Assembly: GCA_001939145.1 (NCBI GenBank)
Contig: LSRX01000469.1
Location: 239,264-303,263 of the forward strand
DNA: 64,000 bases
Direction of reading: 5' to 3'
Source: Symbiodinium microadriaticum
Lineage: Eukaryota; Sar; Dinophyceae; Suessiales; Symbiodiniaceae
Shown: piece after piece, positions 44,205-56,020 of the stretch
Layout of the letters: each line of letters begins with the position of its first letter
Numbering within the stretch: the first letter of the stretch is position 1
Notes under the pieces: model-generated
Database searches by the model: none
The model's input: only the letters and a program-made list of their open reading frames with translations
Told to the model about the DNA's origin: nothing
Position numbers and translations under genes: made by a program

Positions 44205-44550
44205 ACACGCACACACACACACACACACGCAGACTAGGCATGTGCACATGACCATTCACATAATTATGGTTTCAACTTACATACACACACACATACATAT
44301 ATATATATACACAGGAATTATCTCCATGTGTGGGTATTTGCAGACAGGCAGGCGGACAGACAAACACACGTACCCCTCGCATCTACCAGTGTCACATGCA
44401 AACGCACACAGTCTTGTTACCTATACTGAGGCCGAGGCATACGACAGGAAACGCAAGCGACGTCCAAGACATGTAACACACACACACACGTATATCCATG
44501 TACATATACACACACATATAATATATGTATATATTACGTATACACATACA
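44205..44550. repeat. CA/TA microsatellite cluster
   Basis: Several CACACA and CATATA runs (44208-44230, 44283-44310, 44478-44550) generate His/Thr frames without biological meaning. Confidence 0.9.
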
Positions 44551-44884
44551 TATCATGGATTGCGCGCAACCTGTTTCGTCAGCACAAACACACTAGCATC
44601 ATTAGACGCGACGTGACAAAGACAGCCTGAGGTGGAAGCTTGACAGTGCTGCCACGAGCCGTGTTCACTTGCCGCCATGCAACCTGTAAATCTTCTGAGA
44701 CTGCCGCTCAATTGTCTATAACATGAAACGGCATGTACTTCACTTGACATACAGACACACCGCCGGTCGCGCCTCCATCGTTTGCAAAATGTGATCCATA
44801 CCTTCCGACGTCCTGCTGATGTGCAAACGTGAACATCACAGAAGGCCACCTTGCCACCAAGGCTGGGGACATGACAACAATACT

Positions 44885-44990
44885 GTTGATGATAGAAATC
44901 CTGCATTACCTTAAGGACCCTAAACTATGGAAATTATGGTATATACGGTATATTCCTTATTATGGGTAATGCAGGATTTATATCATCAAC
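44885..44990. mobile_element. Foldback mini-element, family 2 copy (best preserved)
   Basis: 106 bp. GTTGATGATAGAAATCCTGC and GCAGGATTTATATCATCAAC are inverted arms. The inner part CCTAAACTATGG...CCTTATTATGG continues the foldback. Confidence 0.82.
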
Positions 44991-45860
44991 CGTATGGCAG
45001 CATACGCAAGAAAAACCCGCCTTGGTGGATCCTCAAGCCCAGCATCGCGACGTATGAGAAGGCTCAACCTGGGAGGTCTGGGTTCGCAGGAACCACGGCC
45101 AAGGCTGCTCAAACCTGGGCACGAAGCATTTTGAGCATTCGGGGCATTCGCACCCGTACATTGAGGCATGCGTGTACGGAGTCTCGAAGGTATGTCAACC
45201 TCTTGAGGCACTGGCTGTTTGAACGAGTGCCGCATTTGCTCTTCGGCACAGCATTGCCGTGCCACGTTGCCGGCTCCAGCATCCAAGCGCTACATGGCAA
45301 CGGCAACAACAGCCGCCCACGAAGGAGCACATGCCCCCACTAAAACTGCCTAAGCAGTTTTGGAAGCCATGTTTCAGCTCATATGTTGTCCCTCAGGAGA
45401 CAATGCCTCAATGAGTCGAACTTATTTTTTCAAGCCTGTGCAAAGTTGACATGGCCAGTACCTATCTGTCTGCGATCTCGTCTCTCGCTCGGTGTCTTTT
45501 TTCTTTGCCACCCTTTCTCGTCCCCCTTTCCTTGCGGTCTCACTCGATGTCTCTGCTTAGCGGTTGCTATCTACTTCCCATCGCGACCTCTCCATAAAAG
45601 GCAACTTACTCCTGTGTGATCCTCCCATCAAGAAAGCCGCCGGCCAAGCTTTCAGTCATGCGACCGTGTGCAGTATGCCAGTACCTACAACTCCACATCA
45701 ACTTCTGTGTTTCAGACCGGAAACCCACCCGCTGGCACCAGCACACACGCAGCTTTTCCGCATTGTAGATGATTAGATGGCAACATACGGAGTTCCTGAC
45801 CGTCTATTAGCAAGGCAACGGAAGTCCGAAATGCACAGCTTCGTTTCTTCATGTGCTCGG
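44991..45860. other. Low coding confidence
   Basis: A plus frame at 44997-45343 (KAAQTWARSILSIRGIRTRT) and weaker frames on the minus strand overlap. This is the 3' side of the large Cys-rich gene. Confidence 0.4.
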
Positions 45861-45869
45861 CAATATGCG

Positions 45870-48800
45870 TCAATCTAATCCGTCTTCATCTTCTGCATCG
45901 TCATCTTCATCTTCATCGTCGAAGAAGTTGAAGGTGTCCAGGGCAGCACCAACATTGCGACCGTTAGTATAGACGACCTCATATGCGTTTTGGCATTTCG
46001 GGTCGAGCGCACGAGCTGCGGTTGCTAGACCAATCGTTCTCCGGCACGGTGCATCCGCGGCAGCGTATGCAAACTCTTCCTCGGGCAGATTGACATCCGT
46101 AACCGTCACCTGAATCTCCTCATATGCAGCTATGGGAAGACAAGGAGTCTTCGAGCGGTACATCTGAACTCCGAAGGCAGAGTAGGAATACACATATTTT
46201 CTCCACACAGGCTTTGCAACCTGCCCGAAGTCGCAATAACTCTTGTTATTTGTGGTCGTCCAAATCTCTTGTCCAAAGACTATTTTATAGCAAGCATCTT
46301 GATGAGAGAAAGACTTCTCACAGCCAACTAATCGGTCTGCATTAAAACTGGCCCGGGAAGATATCTGCTGAAACTTGAAACCCCACCAGGATGGCAATGT
46401 CTTCCATTTTGCCCTGAGCTCGTCTGTAGTTCTATCAAAGAAATGGAAGCCGACGTTCTCATCAAGCTCGTCCAGATCGCCTTCGTCTTCGGGCTCGTCT
46501 GAGTATCGACGAAATCCCCACCTCATGCGCTCCGAGGCAAATTTCTTTTGCAAAGATAAGTAGACACCGTCCGATTGCCACGTCTTCTTGCCGTTCTGAC
46601 CTTACTGTGAACCCGGAAATCTAAATCGACATAGGATTGGACCGAAGCACAAGCAGACCTACTCAAAACAGCGAGCCACGGTAGCACAGCCTCCTCAACA
46701 ACCTGCACGGCATTCGGTCAAGGGTGCAAAACTATTCGGAAGCCCGAAAAACACAGAATGCAGCAAGGGCTTCACGGGTGTTCTGAGCTCAAGGCTGGGC
46801 TCAAGTGTGAATGAGCCGTCATCGAAGAATTTCACCGTTTCCGACATCCGATCGACATGCTGCCACACGAAGACGGCAGGCTCAGCTGAATTTCTGCAGG
46901 ACTTTGGAAGTTGTTCGCCGGCTGGGATATCGCCACAGGCACCCGAAAGCTTGTAGGTGCAGGTCTTTGATAACACTATGATGCTTGCAGTATCCCAGCT
47001 GATGAGATCGTATCCACAGCGGTGACCTCGAAATGTCACAATTTCATATTCATCAGGTAGTGAAACATTTCCGCAGGCATATCGCGAAGCTTGACGGCTG
47101 GTCACCACGTACTCAATTTGCGAGGAACAGCGTGGTCGAGCAGCATGTTTTGAACAGTGAGTGGGAAGCTTCAGCCCCCGCAACATGCGAACGGTATGAG
47201 CGGCTGTGTGGCAATGCGCCTCCGATCCGGACCATCTCCAACTGCAATTGCCATGCGGCCTACTTTCAGCCGCGATCCACTGGATAGCACCGGTTGTTTG
47301 GTTACATGTGCTACCTCGAACCGTGAAGCCTTGACCAGCCCTACAAATCTTTCCATGCGAGTCGTCGACATCTACCACTGAAGTTGTGACATGGACAATG
47401 TCCTCGGAACAGACCGGCAGAGGCCTGCAGTCTCCAGTGGCAGATTCATGGAACCATGTGATGTTACCAAAAAAGCCCTCTGCACAGCTGCATGACGGGC
47501 CCGGTGCAAAGTCCGATTGGGAGACTCGGCAACGCACCGCGTCACAGGAGCCGTCTGGATGGCGGCCCCGCCATGTAACTTTACCGCGAAATCCGTTTCC
47601 ACACTTACAAGCAAGTCCCGGCCGCTGGTTTGAATTGGGAACCCCGCAAGGCGCAGGGCTGCAAGAGCCCTGAGGCTTCGCGCCAGCCCACGTGATTGTT
47701 CCCATGAAGCCGCTCTTGCAACTGCAGAGGTGACCATCTTGCCTGGTGGAATTCTCAACGGTGCACAGGGCCGGTCTGCAATCTAGTTCATACGCATCCT
47801 CCCACTCATTCAGCCTTCGCTTTCCTACGAAGCCGTCTAAACAATCACATTCCGGGCCAACTTTCGAGTTTGAGTTAACACCGGTACACGGCATGGGTCT
47901 GCAGCTGGCCATCGGTATCGATCCATTCCATGCGATGATGCCTCCAAAGCCGTCTAAGCATCGGCAACCGGGTCCTGGGATATTGTTTGAATTCTCAACC
48001 AGACAGGGAGCTGGGAAACAGCTTCCGCTGGCAACAGGACCTTGCCAGCTGATATTGCCTACAAACCCGTCGCCACATGCGCAAGCCGTGCCGCGCTTGC
48101 CGTTCGTGTTTGCAATCTTGTTGCAGAAAGCTGGCTCGCAGGATCCCAGCGGTGCCGAGCCTTGCCAAATAATGCTACCAGCATAGCCATCTAGGCACCT
48201 GCACTTTGGCCCGTTCGCACGGTTTGAATTCTTTATCTTGCATGTCGCAGGCTTGCATGTGCCCTTGGCTGTCGAGAGCTCCCAGTGAATGGTACCGCCA
48301 TACCCGTCTTTGCACTTGCACCCATGGCCTGGCATCCGGTTCGAGTTCGTAATGTTGCAAGGTGCCGGTGCACATCGCCCCGAAGCTTCTGAACCATTCC
48401 AGTGGATGACCCCGTCCAGCCCATGCTCGCAACGGCAATTTAATCCCTGCCCGCTGGAATTGGCAATATTGCAGGGTGCAGGGTTGCAACTGCCTTTAGC
48501 CAAAGTTCCGCTCCAAATAATGGCGCCAGCGAAGCCATCCTCGCATCTGCACTTGTCGCCGGGCGCCTTGTTCGAATTCACAACCCGGCATGGAACGGGT
48601 TGGCACGAGCCCTTGGGAGTTGCACCCGACCACTCCACGCTTCCCTCGAAGCCGCTTCGACATTTGCACGCCAAACCAGGATCGCGAGTGGAGTTCTGGA
48701 TATTGCACGGTGCCGGTTGACATGTCCCCTGCAGTGTCTGCCCTTCCCACACGATGTTGCCGGCAAATCCGTCACTGCATTCGCACTCCTCGCCTCCTCT

Positions 48801-50356
48801 CCTGGTCGAGTTTTCTATTGCGCATTTTGCTGGAGAACAGACTCCTCGGGGTGTGGAACCGTTCCAATAGATACTCCCTGCGAACCGATCACGGCAGCGG
48901 CACTTCCAGCCGTCCTCCATGTTGGAATTCGTGATATTACATGGTGCAGGGATGCAGTTGCCTCTGAAGTCTTTTCCGTCCCAGGAGATGTCCCCATAGT
49001 ACCCATCTCTACAATCGCACTCAGATCCTGCTTGACCATTGGAATTTTCAACTGCGCAGGGTGCCGGGCTGCACGTACCAATCAAGCTGCCGTCGGCGAA
49101 TGTAGACACGTTTAAGCCTCCCCTGTAACCGTCGTGGCATTTGCAGCCAAGCTCAGAGCAGTCAGAGAGGTGATGATCGGTACTCTGTTCAACTCGCAGC
49201 CGTAATTTAGTCGTGGCTTGGCTGGCGTGTCCTGGAAGGGATGTTCTAGGATTCTAGGCATCATTCGGGCGGCTTGCCCAAGATGTACGTGTAAGTCTAC
49301 AACCACCTATTGGCAGTCAGCAAAATTGACGGCTGGCCTGAAACAATCAATGTGCAATTGGTGGAGTTCGCCCCAAATTCAAGAACTGCTGGGTTGTCGT
49401 CGAAGCGCATCAATGAATGCTGGAAGGAATGGTTGCTGCAGCTTGTGCCAGATGCTCCACAACACAGGCGGACATTCCTGAGCAGCGCACGACTGCAGGG
49501 ACAGTTCAGCATTTGTGGCTGCTTGTCAGCAACAATCTTACTAGTAGCCAGACCATTGCTTGAGGTGGAAGGTTGCCGCTACTTACAATGCTCCGTCGAA
49601 ACCTCTAATTACTCTTTGAGGCAAGATACGAGGCCTGCTCAAATTTCGGCTTGACGTGCAAAGTCCCCGAATCCGGGTCCACGAGCACCAGGTAGTCAGT
49701 GCGATCTGAAAGTCGATCAAATCGTGGCAAAAGAATTGCTGCGAACGGTTTCCTCGGCAGCAGAGGACCGCATTTGCACGTGCAAGTGTTGTCGATGCAA
49801 GATCGCTATGATGCTTCTCAGTTTGAACTTATTTGGGAAAAGTCGGATGGACATGGGGCATGGTCGAACCAATTTGATTATAGGTTTGGCCAGGGACACG
49901 GTCAGTATGCCAATGCCTCTCTCTTGTGGGCTATGCTGGAACTCCACAGAATTTGTCAAAGCCGGCAAATCAAATAGACTGTAAACACGATGACTGCACG
50001 TAACCTCTGCATTCTCAACCGCCACCAGCAGGTTTATGGCTGGGCGTCACATCGACAATCTCGGGCTTGGCGAACAAACGCTCCTGATCGGCTTCCGGAA
50101 TTCTCTGGGGAGGCTATCTAAAAATTGCTTCGGAAAGATGGGGGCTTATGCAGAGGGCAGGCTGCCTCCAACTTGAGGGGTCGAGGGGGACATCATCATT
50201 GAAACGGCTAGTCTTCGAGCATGACTTTTCTGAACCAGTCGAGGGCTCCGCCATGACGTGGAAGGCGCCAGGCAAAGCACCAAGAAAAAGCAACAAGCCA
50301 ACCTTTGTCGCCGGCTGTAAGACCACGGGCTCAGAGGGGATTGGACCAAACTGCAC
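45870..50356 (-). CDS. Large secreted or surface protein with tandem Cys-rich repeats
   Basis: The core is an 804-codon frame (down to 46695) without an ATG. It continues open upstream to 49254, where another partial repeat is visible, so it is an internal exon. It holds 14 full repeats of about 39 residues with consensus C-PAPC-I-NSN---G--C-C-DGF-G-I-W-G----GS; six cysteines sit at fixed spacing per unit when neighbours are counted. A unique Cys-rich domain follows. A 102-nt intron (GCAG^GTTGTT to GTAAG^GTCAG) would add the 46600-45870 exon with its acidic tail (EDEDDDAEDEDGLD). Upstream exons are likely at 49578-49307, about 50006-49739, about 50105-50045 and 50356 to about 50190, the last with a signal-like segment (KVGLLLFLGALPGAFHVMA). 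The role is probably extracellular or cell-surface binding. Confidence 0.78.
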
Positions 50357-50399
50357 GTTCCCCCAGGTTGGGGCTGGCTTTTAGGGACCCAGGGATTGA

Positions 50400-51050
50400 C
50401 CGGGCAACTCCAAAAAGGGAATTTATGGTGACCATAGTGGGGCTTAAATGAAGCCGGGCCACCACGTGTAAAAGTGGCGCCTGCCGCTGGGTAGGAAAGA
50501 AGGCACGGCGACTACCTAGTCGAACGAAGAGAGCCAGGTCCTGAAGGATGCAGTGCCACAGGTTCGAGCTTTAGCCCACTGTTGCGGGAACCCTAAACCC
50601 TAAACCGTCCCATAGAGCGCCATCCCAAAGCTCGGCAACAAGACAACTCAACGTGCTGAACTGCCGACATCCGCCTGTCCTGCCCTGCGATGTAGCCAAG
50701 ACCATCTGCCAGGAACTTCCGCAAGCCGTTGCTTCGTCCCTCCTCGTTGTCGCCACAGCACAGCACCAAGAAATCCTGGGAAATGGTTTGAAGATGTTTC
50801 AAGACAAGAGTAAGAGGGAAGACAAGAGGACATTGGTGTCAACTTATTTCCTTGCCGCATCTTTGCTGGTCTCCCCGCTCGGTGTGCGACTACAAGGCCA
50901 CTACACAAAATCGCCCCAGAGGCCAACGGCCAAACAGGTAACATGAGGGTAACGTCAGAGGACTGAGAGTGCTTCAACATGTTTGATGATAATGCGCGCA
51001 ACTTTCGTAAGGTCTTTGGATCTATGAGAAGCTACTGCTGCATGCAGACA
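50400..51050. other. No gene settled
   Basis: A telomere-like CCCTAAACCCTAAACC occurs near 50591. A minus frame at 50648-51001 and plus frames are short and conflicting. Confidence 0.45.
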
Positions 51051-51052
51051 AC

Positions 51053-52623
51053 TCAGAAAGGTTCGCTCATCCGTTGCCTTGCAGATTCAATAAGATTTCT
51101 TAGCGTAGCCTGAGAAACATAGCTAGCAGGCAGTGAACTGCACAATGTCCTTCAGGTCAGTTTCCTGCTGTCGCATCCCGCACGTCGTATGAGCTTGCAC
51201 CTGCTGTGAACCCAGAGCTCACTGCTTTAAAGCCTCTCTTGCACTGGCTTGAAAAGAAGACTTGCTGGTCAGAACACCACCTATGGTACTGATGGCCTTG
51301 GGTGACTCGCACAAGCTGCGCAGGTTCAAGAGGTAGAGCAGGACTGTCGTGCCGCTGAAGACCTTTACAAGGCTGACACCAGCTCTCGCATGCTCACGAG
51401 GAGCAATACTGTCTACCTCAAACAGCGAGTAGTAGCCAGGGCCGCAGCCCTCTCACATAGCAGCAACCTGTCCACTCTGGAGTCCTTCGCAGACTTTCGG
51501 GCCGCGCTCAGACTGCTTAGCTAATCCGAGCGCATGCAGCAAGAGTCTGTGAGGCGATGCTGGCTTCGTCAAACTTCTTTCAGACTCGACGTGCGTATTT
51601 GCTGCTTCGCAGAGACGGCACCGAGTTTCGAAGGCTCTTGTGCTTAGACTTAGACACCGAGCTCCTCGCCACTTGGAGTCTAGCATTTGCACGGACTCCA
51701 CCTACAAAAGGGAAGCCGAGTTTAAAGCCGCAGCAACATTGCGAGGTCTTCAGGCTGCTTCACTTACTGCTTGCTTCCATCCCTGAGGGAGGTCAGGGAA
51801 ATCCCATCAAGCAAAAGGAATGGAACCCACATGACGTGAAGCCTGTCCTTCTTGCTCGCTTCCACGACGATGACACTCAGGTACAGAACCAGCAGCAGCG
51901 CCGTCAATATGATCAGAAGCACACCGAGGCCTTCAAACAGGCTTGCAACTAGTCTGATCAAACGCCAATGGGCAGACAAAACTATCGACGATAGGTCTTT
52001 CGACAACCCCAGATCTCAAAATGCCGGAACGCAAAGTCAAAGGATGCAGGTAGCCGACGCATCGTGATCGCCTGCTCGTCTACCTTTTTCTGCAGCCACG
52101 GCCCCTAAGTAGTTCCTTTTTCGGTTCATATGTAGAATCCTATAAGGTAGTCCCAAAAAGGCACTACTTAGGGGCCTACGGGTGCAGCCACGGCCCCTCG
52201 AAGCGAACAAAGCAGTCCCGGCCTGTTTTCTCGATGCGGCCAGGCTCCAGCACTAGTCGAAGACCACTGCTTCGACCGCTGTCCTCATAGGGGTTTCAGC
52301 ACTCACACTCGGACATGCCTCATAGGGGTTTAGGGTTTAGGGCTTTAGGGGCTAAGGGGTTTAGGGTTTAGGTGCTGCACGAAACAGGACAAGATATCAG
52401 GGAGAAACGCTGGGCGACGTAAGGTGCAAGACTACTCATGAGATCACCCAGCAACGAAAACATCGGACGAGACCGGAGGCTGTAGCACACTGTAGCTCGC
52501 ATATTTACACCTGGTGCATTCGGTTCTGCACGGACATAAATGCTAGACTGCAAGTCTGCAAGATGCAATTTGGGCAGGCGAGCAGCCATTGCTAAGCGTC
52601 GCATGTAGTCCACACCCAAGAAC
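51053..52623 (-). CDS. Multi-exon membrane protein, unknown family
   Basis: Minus exons: 52623-52511 (acceptor GTCGGAG^G, donor CACCAG^GTGTAA; YMRRLAMAARLPKLHLADLQ); 51981-51836 (one strong membrane helix, GVLLIILTALLLVLYLSVIV; donor CAC^GTCATG); 51701-51468 (acceptor CTTTTGTAG^GTG, donor GGACAG^GTTGCT); 51449-51222 (hydrophobic VSLVKVFSGTTVLLYLLNLR); and a terminal exon 51109-51053 after GTTTCTCAG^GCT ending in TGA. A family 1 foldback element and the 52.1-52.3 kb segment would fall in the first intron. Exon order is supported by composition; some phases are unresolved. A transporter or receptor fragment is possible. Confidence 0.48.
52096..52182. mobile_element. Foldback mini-element, family 1 copy with duplicated flank
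   Basis: The arms are diverged (CCACGGCCCCTAAGTAG and CTACTTAGGGGCCTACGG). The sequence TGCAGCCACGGCCCCT occurs at both edges (52091 and 52184), suggesting a duplicated flank. Confidence 0.78.
52285..52378. repeat. Telomere-like tract with the recurring motif
   Basis: GGGTTTCAGCACTCACACTC is followed by several TTTAGGG units. Confidence 0.8.
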
Positions 52624-52887
52624 CTCCGACAAAGTAAATCGTCGGAATTCACACATGAGCTTTAAAATTGAGGTTGAGATTGAGTTTGCGATTGATGAAT
52701 AGTTGAGGCTGAAACACTTCGGCATGCCCGCGTGTCTGACTCGTGCTTGTGATGCTTGCAGTTCGCAGGAACTCCATGCCTTGAATGCGCCTCAAGTGGC
52801 CGCTTCGCCGCCACACATGAACCAAAGCCTAATGCCTTTCCCTCTTGCGCTTGCTAGGTCTGAGGGCGGCGCACAAGGCTTGCAAGA

Positions 52888-53166
52888 ATGGCAATGATCG
52901 ATGTGGCCAAGCTCGCATACCTTGCAGCGCTTCGGCAACAAGGCACTCTCGTCTGCATCAACTCAAGGAGCAGATGTCACTCGCTGCTTACGAAGCTGAC
53001 AGCCAGGACACAGCAAGCAATCAGCCAGCAAACCGGACCATGTCCAAGGAGTCTGGGGGTGGCTGCAGGACACAATCCTCGTTTGAGGTCGTGCATTCTC
53101 GTCACAGGGACTCTGCGTGACAGCGGTGCAATCTTGCGATACACAGAGAAACTTATGCAGGCTTGA
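52888..53166 (+). CDS. Weak open frame, hypothetical
   Basis: The 92-codon plus frame contains MIDVAKLAYLAALRQQGTLV and ends in TGA. Another plus frame overlaps with comparable composition. No splice support; low confidence. Confidence 0.25.
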   Translation: MAMIDVAKLAYLAALRQQGTLVCINSRSRCHSLLTKLTARTQQAISQQTGPCPRSLGVAAGHNPRLRSCILVTGTLRDSGAILRYTEKLMQA

Positions 53167-53888
53167 ACTATCCTGATCTCGACATGTAAGCTAGCTCACT
53201 CTCAGAAACATTGAGGGTGCTTTTGCTGCTAATTCGTTATAATGACTATGACATGACTGTTACTATGACTATTACGTGACAAGGGGGGAAGAGGGGGCTT
53301 GGAAAGAGAGAGAGCGGGTTGGGGGGAGAGGGTGTGGCTAGCAACACAGAAAGCAAGGGCAAGGCATACTAGTCCGTCACTTGAGATGAGGTAGTTAAAC
53401 ACCAGGCCTGGACGACAAGGTGTCCACACTCCCTCTCATCCCCCCTTTGGGTCTTCAGGTATTGCAGTCCACCCACCTGGCCACGACGGTCTTCTGGAAG
53501 CCCACGAAGCCGACGATTCCAGCTGCATGGCTGGACAAGGCCCTGGCTGCTGTTGCAAAACCAAAGCATCGTTCTAGACAAACTGAGCACCTGCATCTCT
53601 CGCAAATTGCCAGCTGCAGTTGAAGACTATAAGTGACTAGTGAATAGCCAAGTTTCGCGAAGAGCACGTTGTACCATGGGATCGGCTTATGCTTGCCTTC
53701 TCTGGAACCTCAAACACAGGAATCAACAAAGAAGCGAAACTTGAATGTGCCTACAAGCTGCTGGCCTTCCCAGTTGATTCTCGCTGTGCACAGCGGGCGC
53801 AACTTGCACTTGTCGCAACCTCAAATTCCCAGCCTACTTTCCTGAAGTCAATCCGAGTCACGTCTGTTCGTTCCCACGATTCCCGCAG

Positions 53889-54277
53889 GCCTCCAAAAAA
53901 CCTGGAGTGGCGTGAGAAACACCACAGGCCCGTTTGAAAACGAAGGGCAGCCCAGGCACAATCGCGAGGGCCACAGCCGAGACAAGAGTGAACCAAATGG
54001 AGTCCAGCTTCCTTGGTGGTATTTGAGGCCAGGTTTGGTGCTAGGGGAGTGGGTGCAGGAATGTCCCTACGGCAGAAGATTCTTTCAGGTCCATGAATGT
54101 GTCCACACAGGATTTTCCTGCTACCTGACCAAGCATGCGATTACCTCGGGATTTCTGTTGTCGGACAGCAGCTGGACTCACCTCACTGTCATCGTAAGCG
54201 CCCAGAAGACGAGAATTGAAAAATACCAGCAGCCTCAGACAAATTTAGCGTTTGGCCAAAGCATGGCCACTGTGTAA
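53889..54277 (+). CDS. Terminal exon of a hypothetical gene
   Basis: A strong acceptor (GTTCGTTCCCACGATTCCCGCAG) opens a 129-codon plus frame to TAA. It contains LQKTWSGVRNTTGPFENEG and NGVQLPWWYLRPGLVLGEW, and a Cys/His-containing C-terminal part (ECVHTGFSCYLTKH). The previous exon probably lies in 53690-53870, where two plus frames are open. It converges with the minus-strand gene ending at 54331, leaving about 50 bp between the ends. Confidence 0.5.
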
Positions 54278-54330
54278 CACGAAGTTCCCATCAAGCCTGA
54301 AAACTTGATGTAGTCGAACGCGATCGACCT

Positions 54331-55051
54331 TCACCGTTGTAAAATACCACCAGGTACCACCAGCAACCGCAAATGGCATAGCGCACGGGGGCAAGCAACG
54401 CAAACAACAGCGCCAAGGCACCAAAGCACACCAGATGCTTGTGCGAACAGATCGCCCCAGCGAGCAGCACCATTTGCAATGCTCTCGTCCTGCGCCATGG
54501 CAAACACCGAATCACTGCACAATGCAAAGCTCCACTTTGCGGGACTCAAGTGTCCGGTCCGTATTGAGCGTGCAGCAGCTTGCCGCGGAAGCTTCTGCAA
54601 AGCAAGCCCAGCTACAGTAGGGAAAGTGACCAAGAACGATGACAAAACACACGTCAAGCACAGGATCACAGAGCCGGAGCTCCGATGTTAACTGAGACAA
54701 AATACCACGGAAAGCCTCTCGATGGCAACACTGGCAAATCCCATGCAACAGTACATCCGCAGATCTGGACGTAATCATACCTTCTTCAACATTTCCTGAA
54801 GAGCTTCCAGCAGGAAATTCCTAAACGATCCCATCCGGTCAACTGTGCCGCGTAGATTCCGTAGATCCTGATCTGGAGAAACTTCCACGGACCGTGCTGC
54901 ATGAGCAAGCGGAGCGACGGCGGCTGGAGCCTTCCGCTGTATGACCGGGCTTCAACGTTTCGGACTCGGTGGTTTCGTATTTTACGGCCTTATCCTCATG
55001 GTCCAGGGTCGACCAAGGGCTCTCACATGCTCTCACATCTAAGTCGGCCAT
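54331..55051 (-). CDS. Three-exon gene, about 196 aa, C-terminal hydrophobic segment
   Basis: Exon 1 55051-54893 has an ATG and an acidic/Ser-rich start (MADLDVRACESPWSTLDHED). Exon 2 54820-54670 follows acceptor ATCGTTTAG^GAA after a 72-nt intron (donor ACG^GTCCGT). Exon 3 54611-54331 follows a textbook acceptor (TTTCCCTACTGTAG) after a 58-nt intron with donor CTCT^GTGATC; phases match. Exon 3 includes SPAKWSFALCSDSVFAMAQD and a hydrophobic tail (GVLWCLGAVVCVACPRALC), so a tail-anchored protein is plausible. In the tail a second frame is also open and hydrophobic, so the exact C-terminus is uncertain. Confidence 0.58.
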
Positions 55052-55218
55052 TAAGGCTGTGTGATTTCTGATGAAACTAGACTATTTACTGTAAAGGGAT
55101 CACAACCATATCAACAGTGCATGCAGAACAAGGGCAAAACCTGAATTCCGCATGACTGCACACTGACACCTGAAGCTTGGGCAAGTAAACCATTCCAGCA
55201 CTCCTGCGTTTTTGGAAA

Positions 55219-55789
55219 TTGCAACTAGGAGACCAGCAGGCTATCCAGAAGCATCGCAGAAAAGGCACCGAATGCTTTGGTGACCTTCACATCTCAACAG
55301 CTGCATCTCTACACTACGAAACACGAAAAGACACATTGCTAAGTCAAGCCGAAGGACACTGTCCCGTGGTGCCACAAGGCGATGACATGTCAAGGCAAAT
55401 TTGTGAGCGACTGGCACAAACTGTTTTGAGTATTTACAGATGAAGGACCTGGGAGCACAGAACCTCAAATGATCAGTTCACAACAACTTGTGGCCCTGAC
55501 CATCGAAAATCTTAATGCAACAACCCAACCGCTGGTACGACACACCAATGGAGCGAATCGAGTCAAACAACGGGCTGGCTGCAGCCAATACGGCCTGTGG
55601 ACAGCACGGGTGCGGCGGATCTGTCTACTCGCAGGGTGTCAGTGTCGAAAATCCACAACAACACCTTGTAGCAAGATGTTGAAAACCTTCGAAATGAATC
55701 ATCGGATTGCCGCATTTGGGAGGAAACGGGGATTTGAAAACTTCTGGTCCTATCCTTGGACGGCAAAATTCGCAGCCGCATGCGGCTGA
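55219..55789 (+). CDS. Two candidate plus-strand exons
   Basis: 55219-55443 reads GDQQAIQKHRRKGTECFGDL and ends in TGA. 55469-55789 starts with an ATG (MISSQQLVALTIENLNATTQ), is 106 codons long, contains a basic, aromatic C-terminus and ends in TGA. They may be separate exons or the second may be a small gene. No family recognised. Confidence 0.35.
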
Positions 55790-55959
55790 CAATGGCTCCG
55801 GCATGCTGCCTGCCCTCTTGGGGGTGCCTTCGTCTTCCCTGATGTTGGCACCAAAAACAACGAATGAGGTCCTCGTATAAACTTGTATAAACCCAAATGC
55901 CCTATTATTGATAGACCCTTATAGAACCTAGAATGTTAGGACCCTCTTGGATCTCGCCT

Positions 55960-56020
55960 GGCAGGGTTTAGGGTTTAGGGGTTTGGGAGTTTGGGGGTGT
56001 AGGGTTGAGGGTTTATTGCA
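55960..56020. repeat. Telomere-like tract
   Basis: GGGTTTAGGGTTTAGGGGTT and drifted units. Confidence 0.85.

Noticed and set aside
49310..49654. 114-codon plus-strand frame of good composition
   Set aside because: The minus strand here fits an upstream exon of the Cys-rich repeat gene with acceptor and donor in phase (49578-49307), which I consider stronger. The plus frame is probably its shadow.
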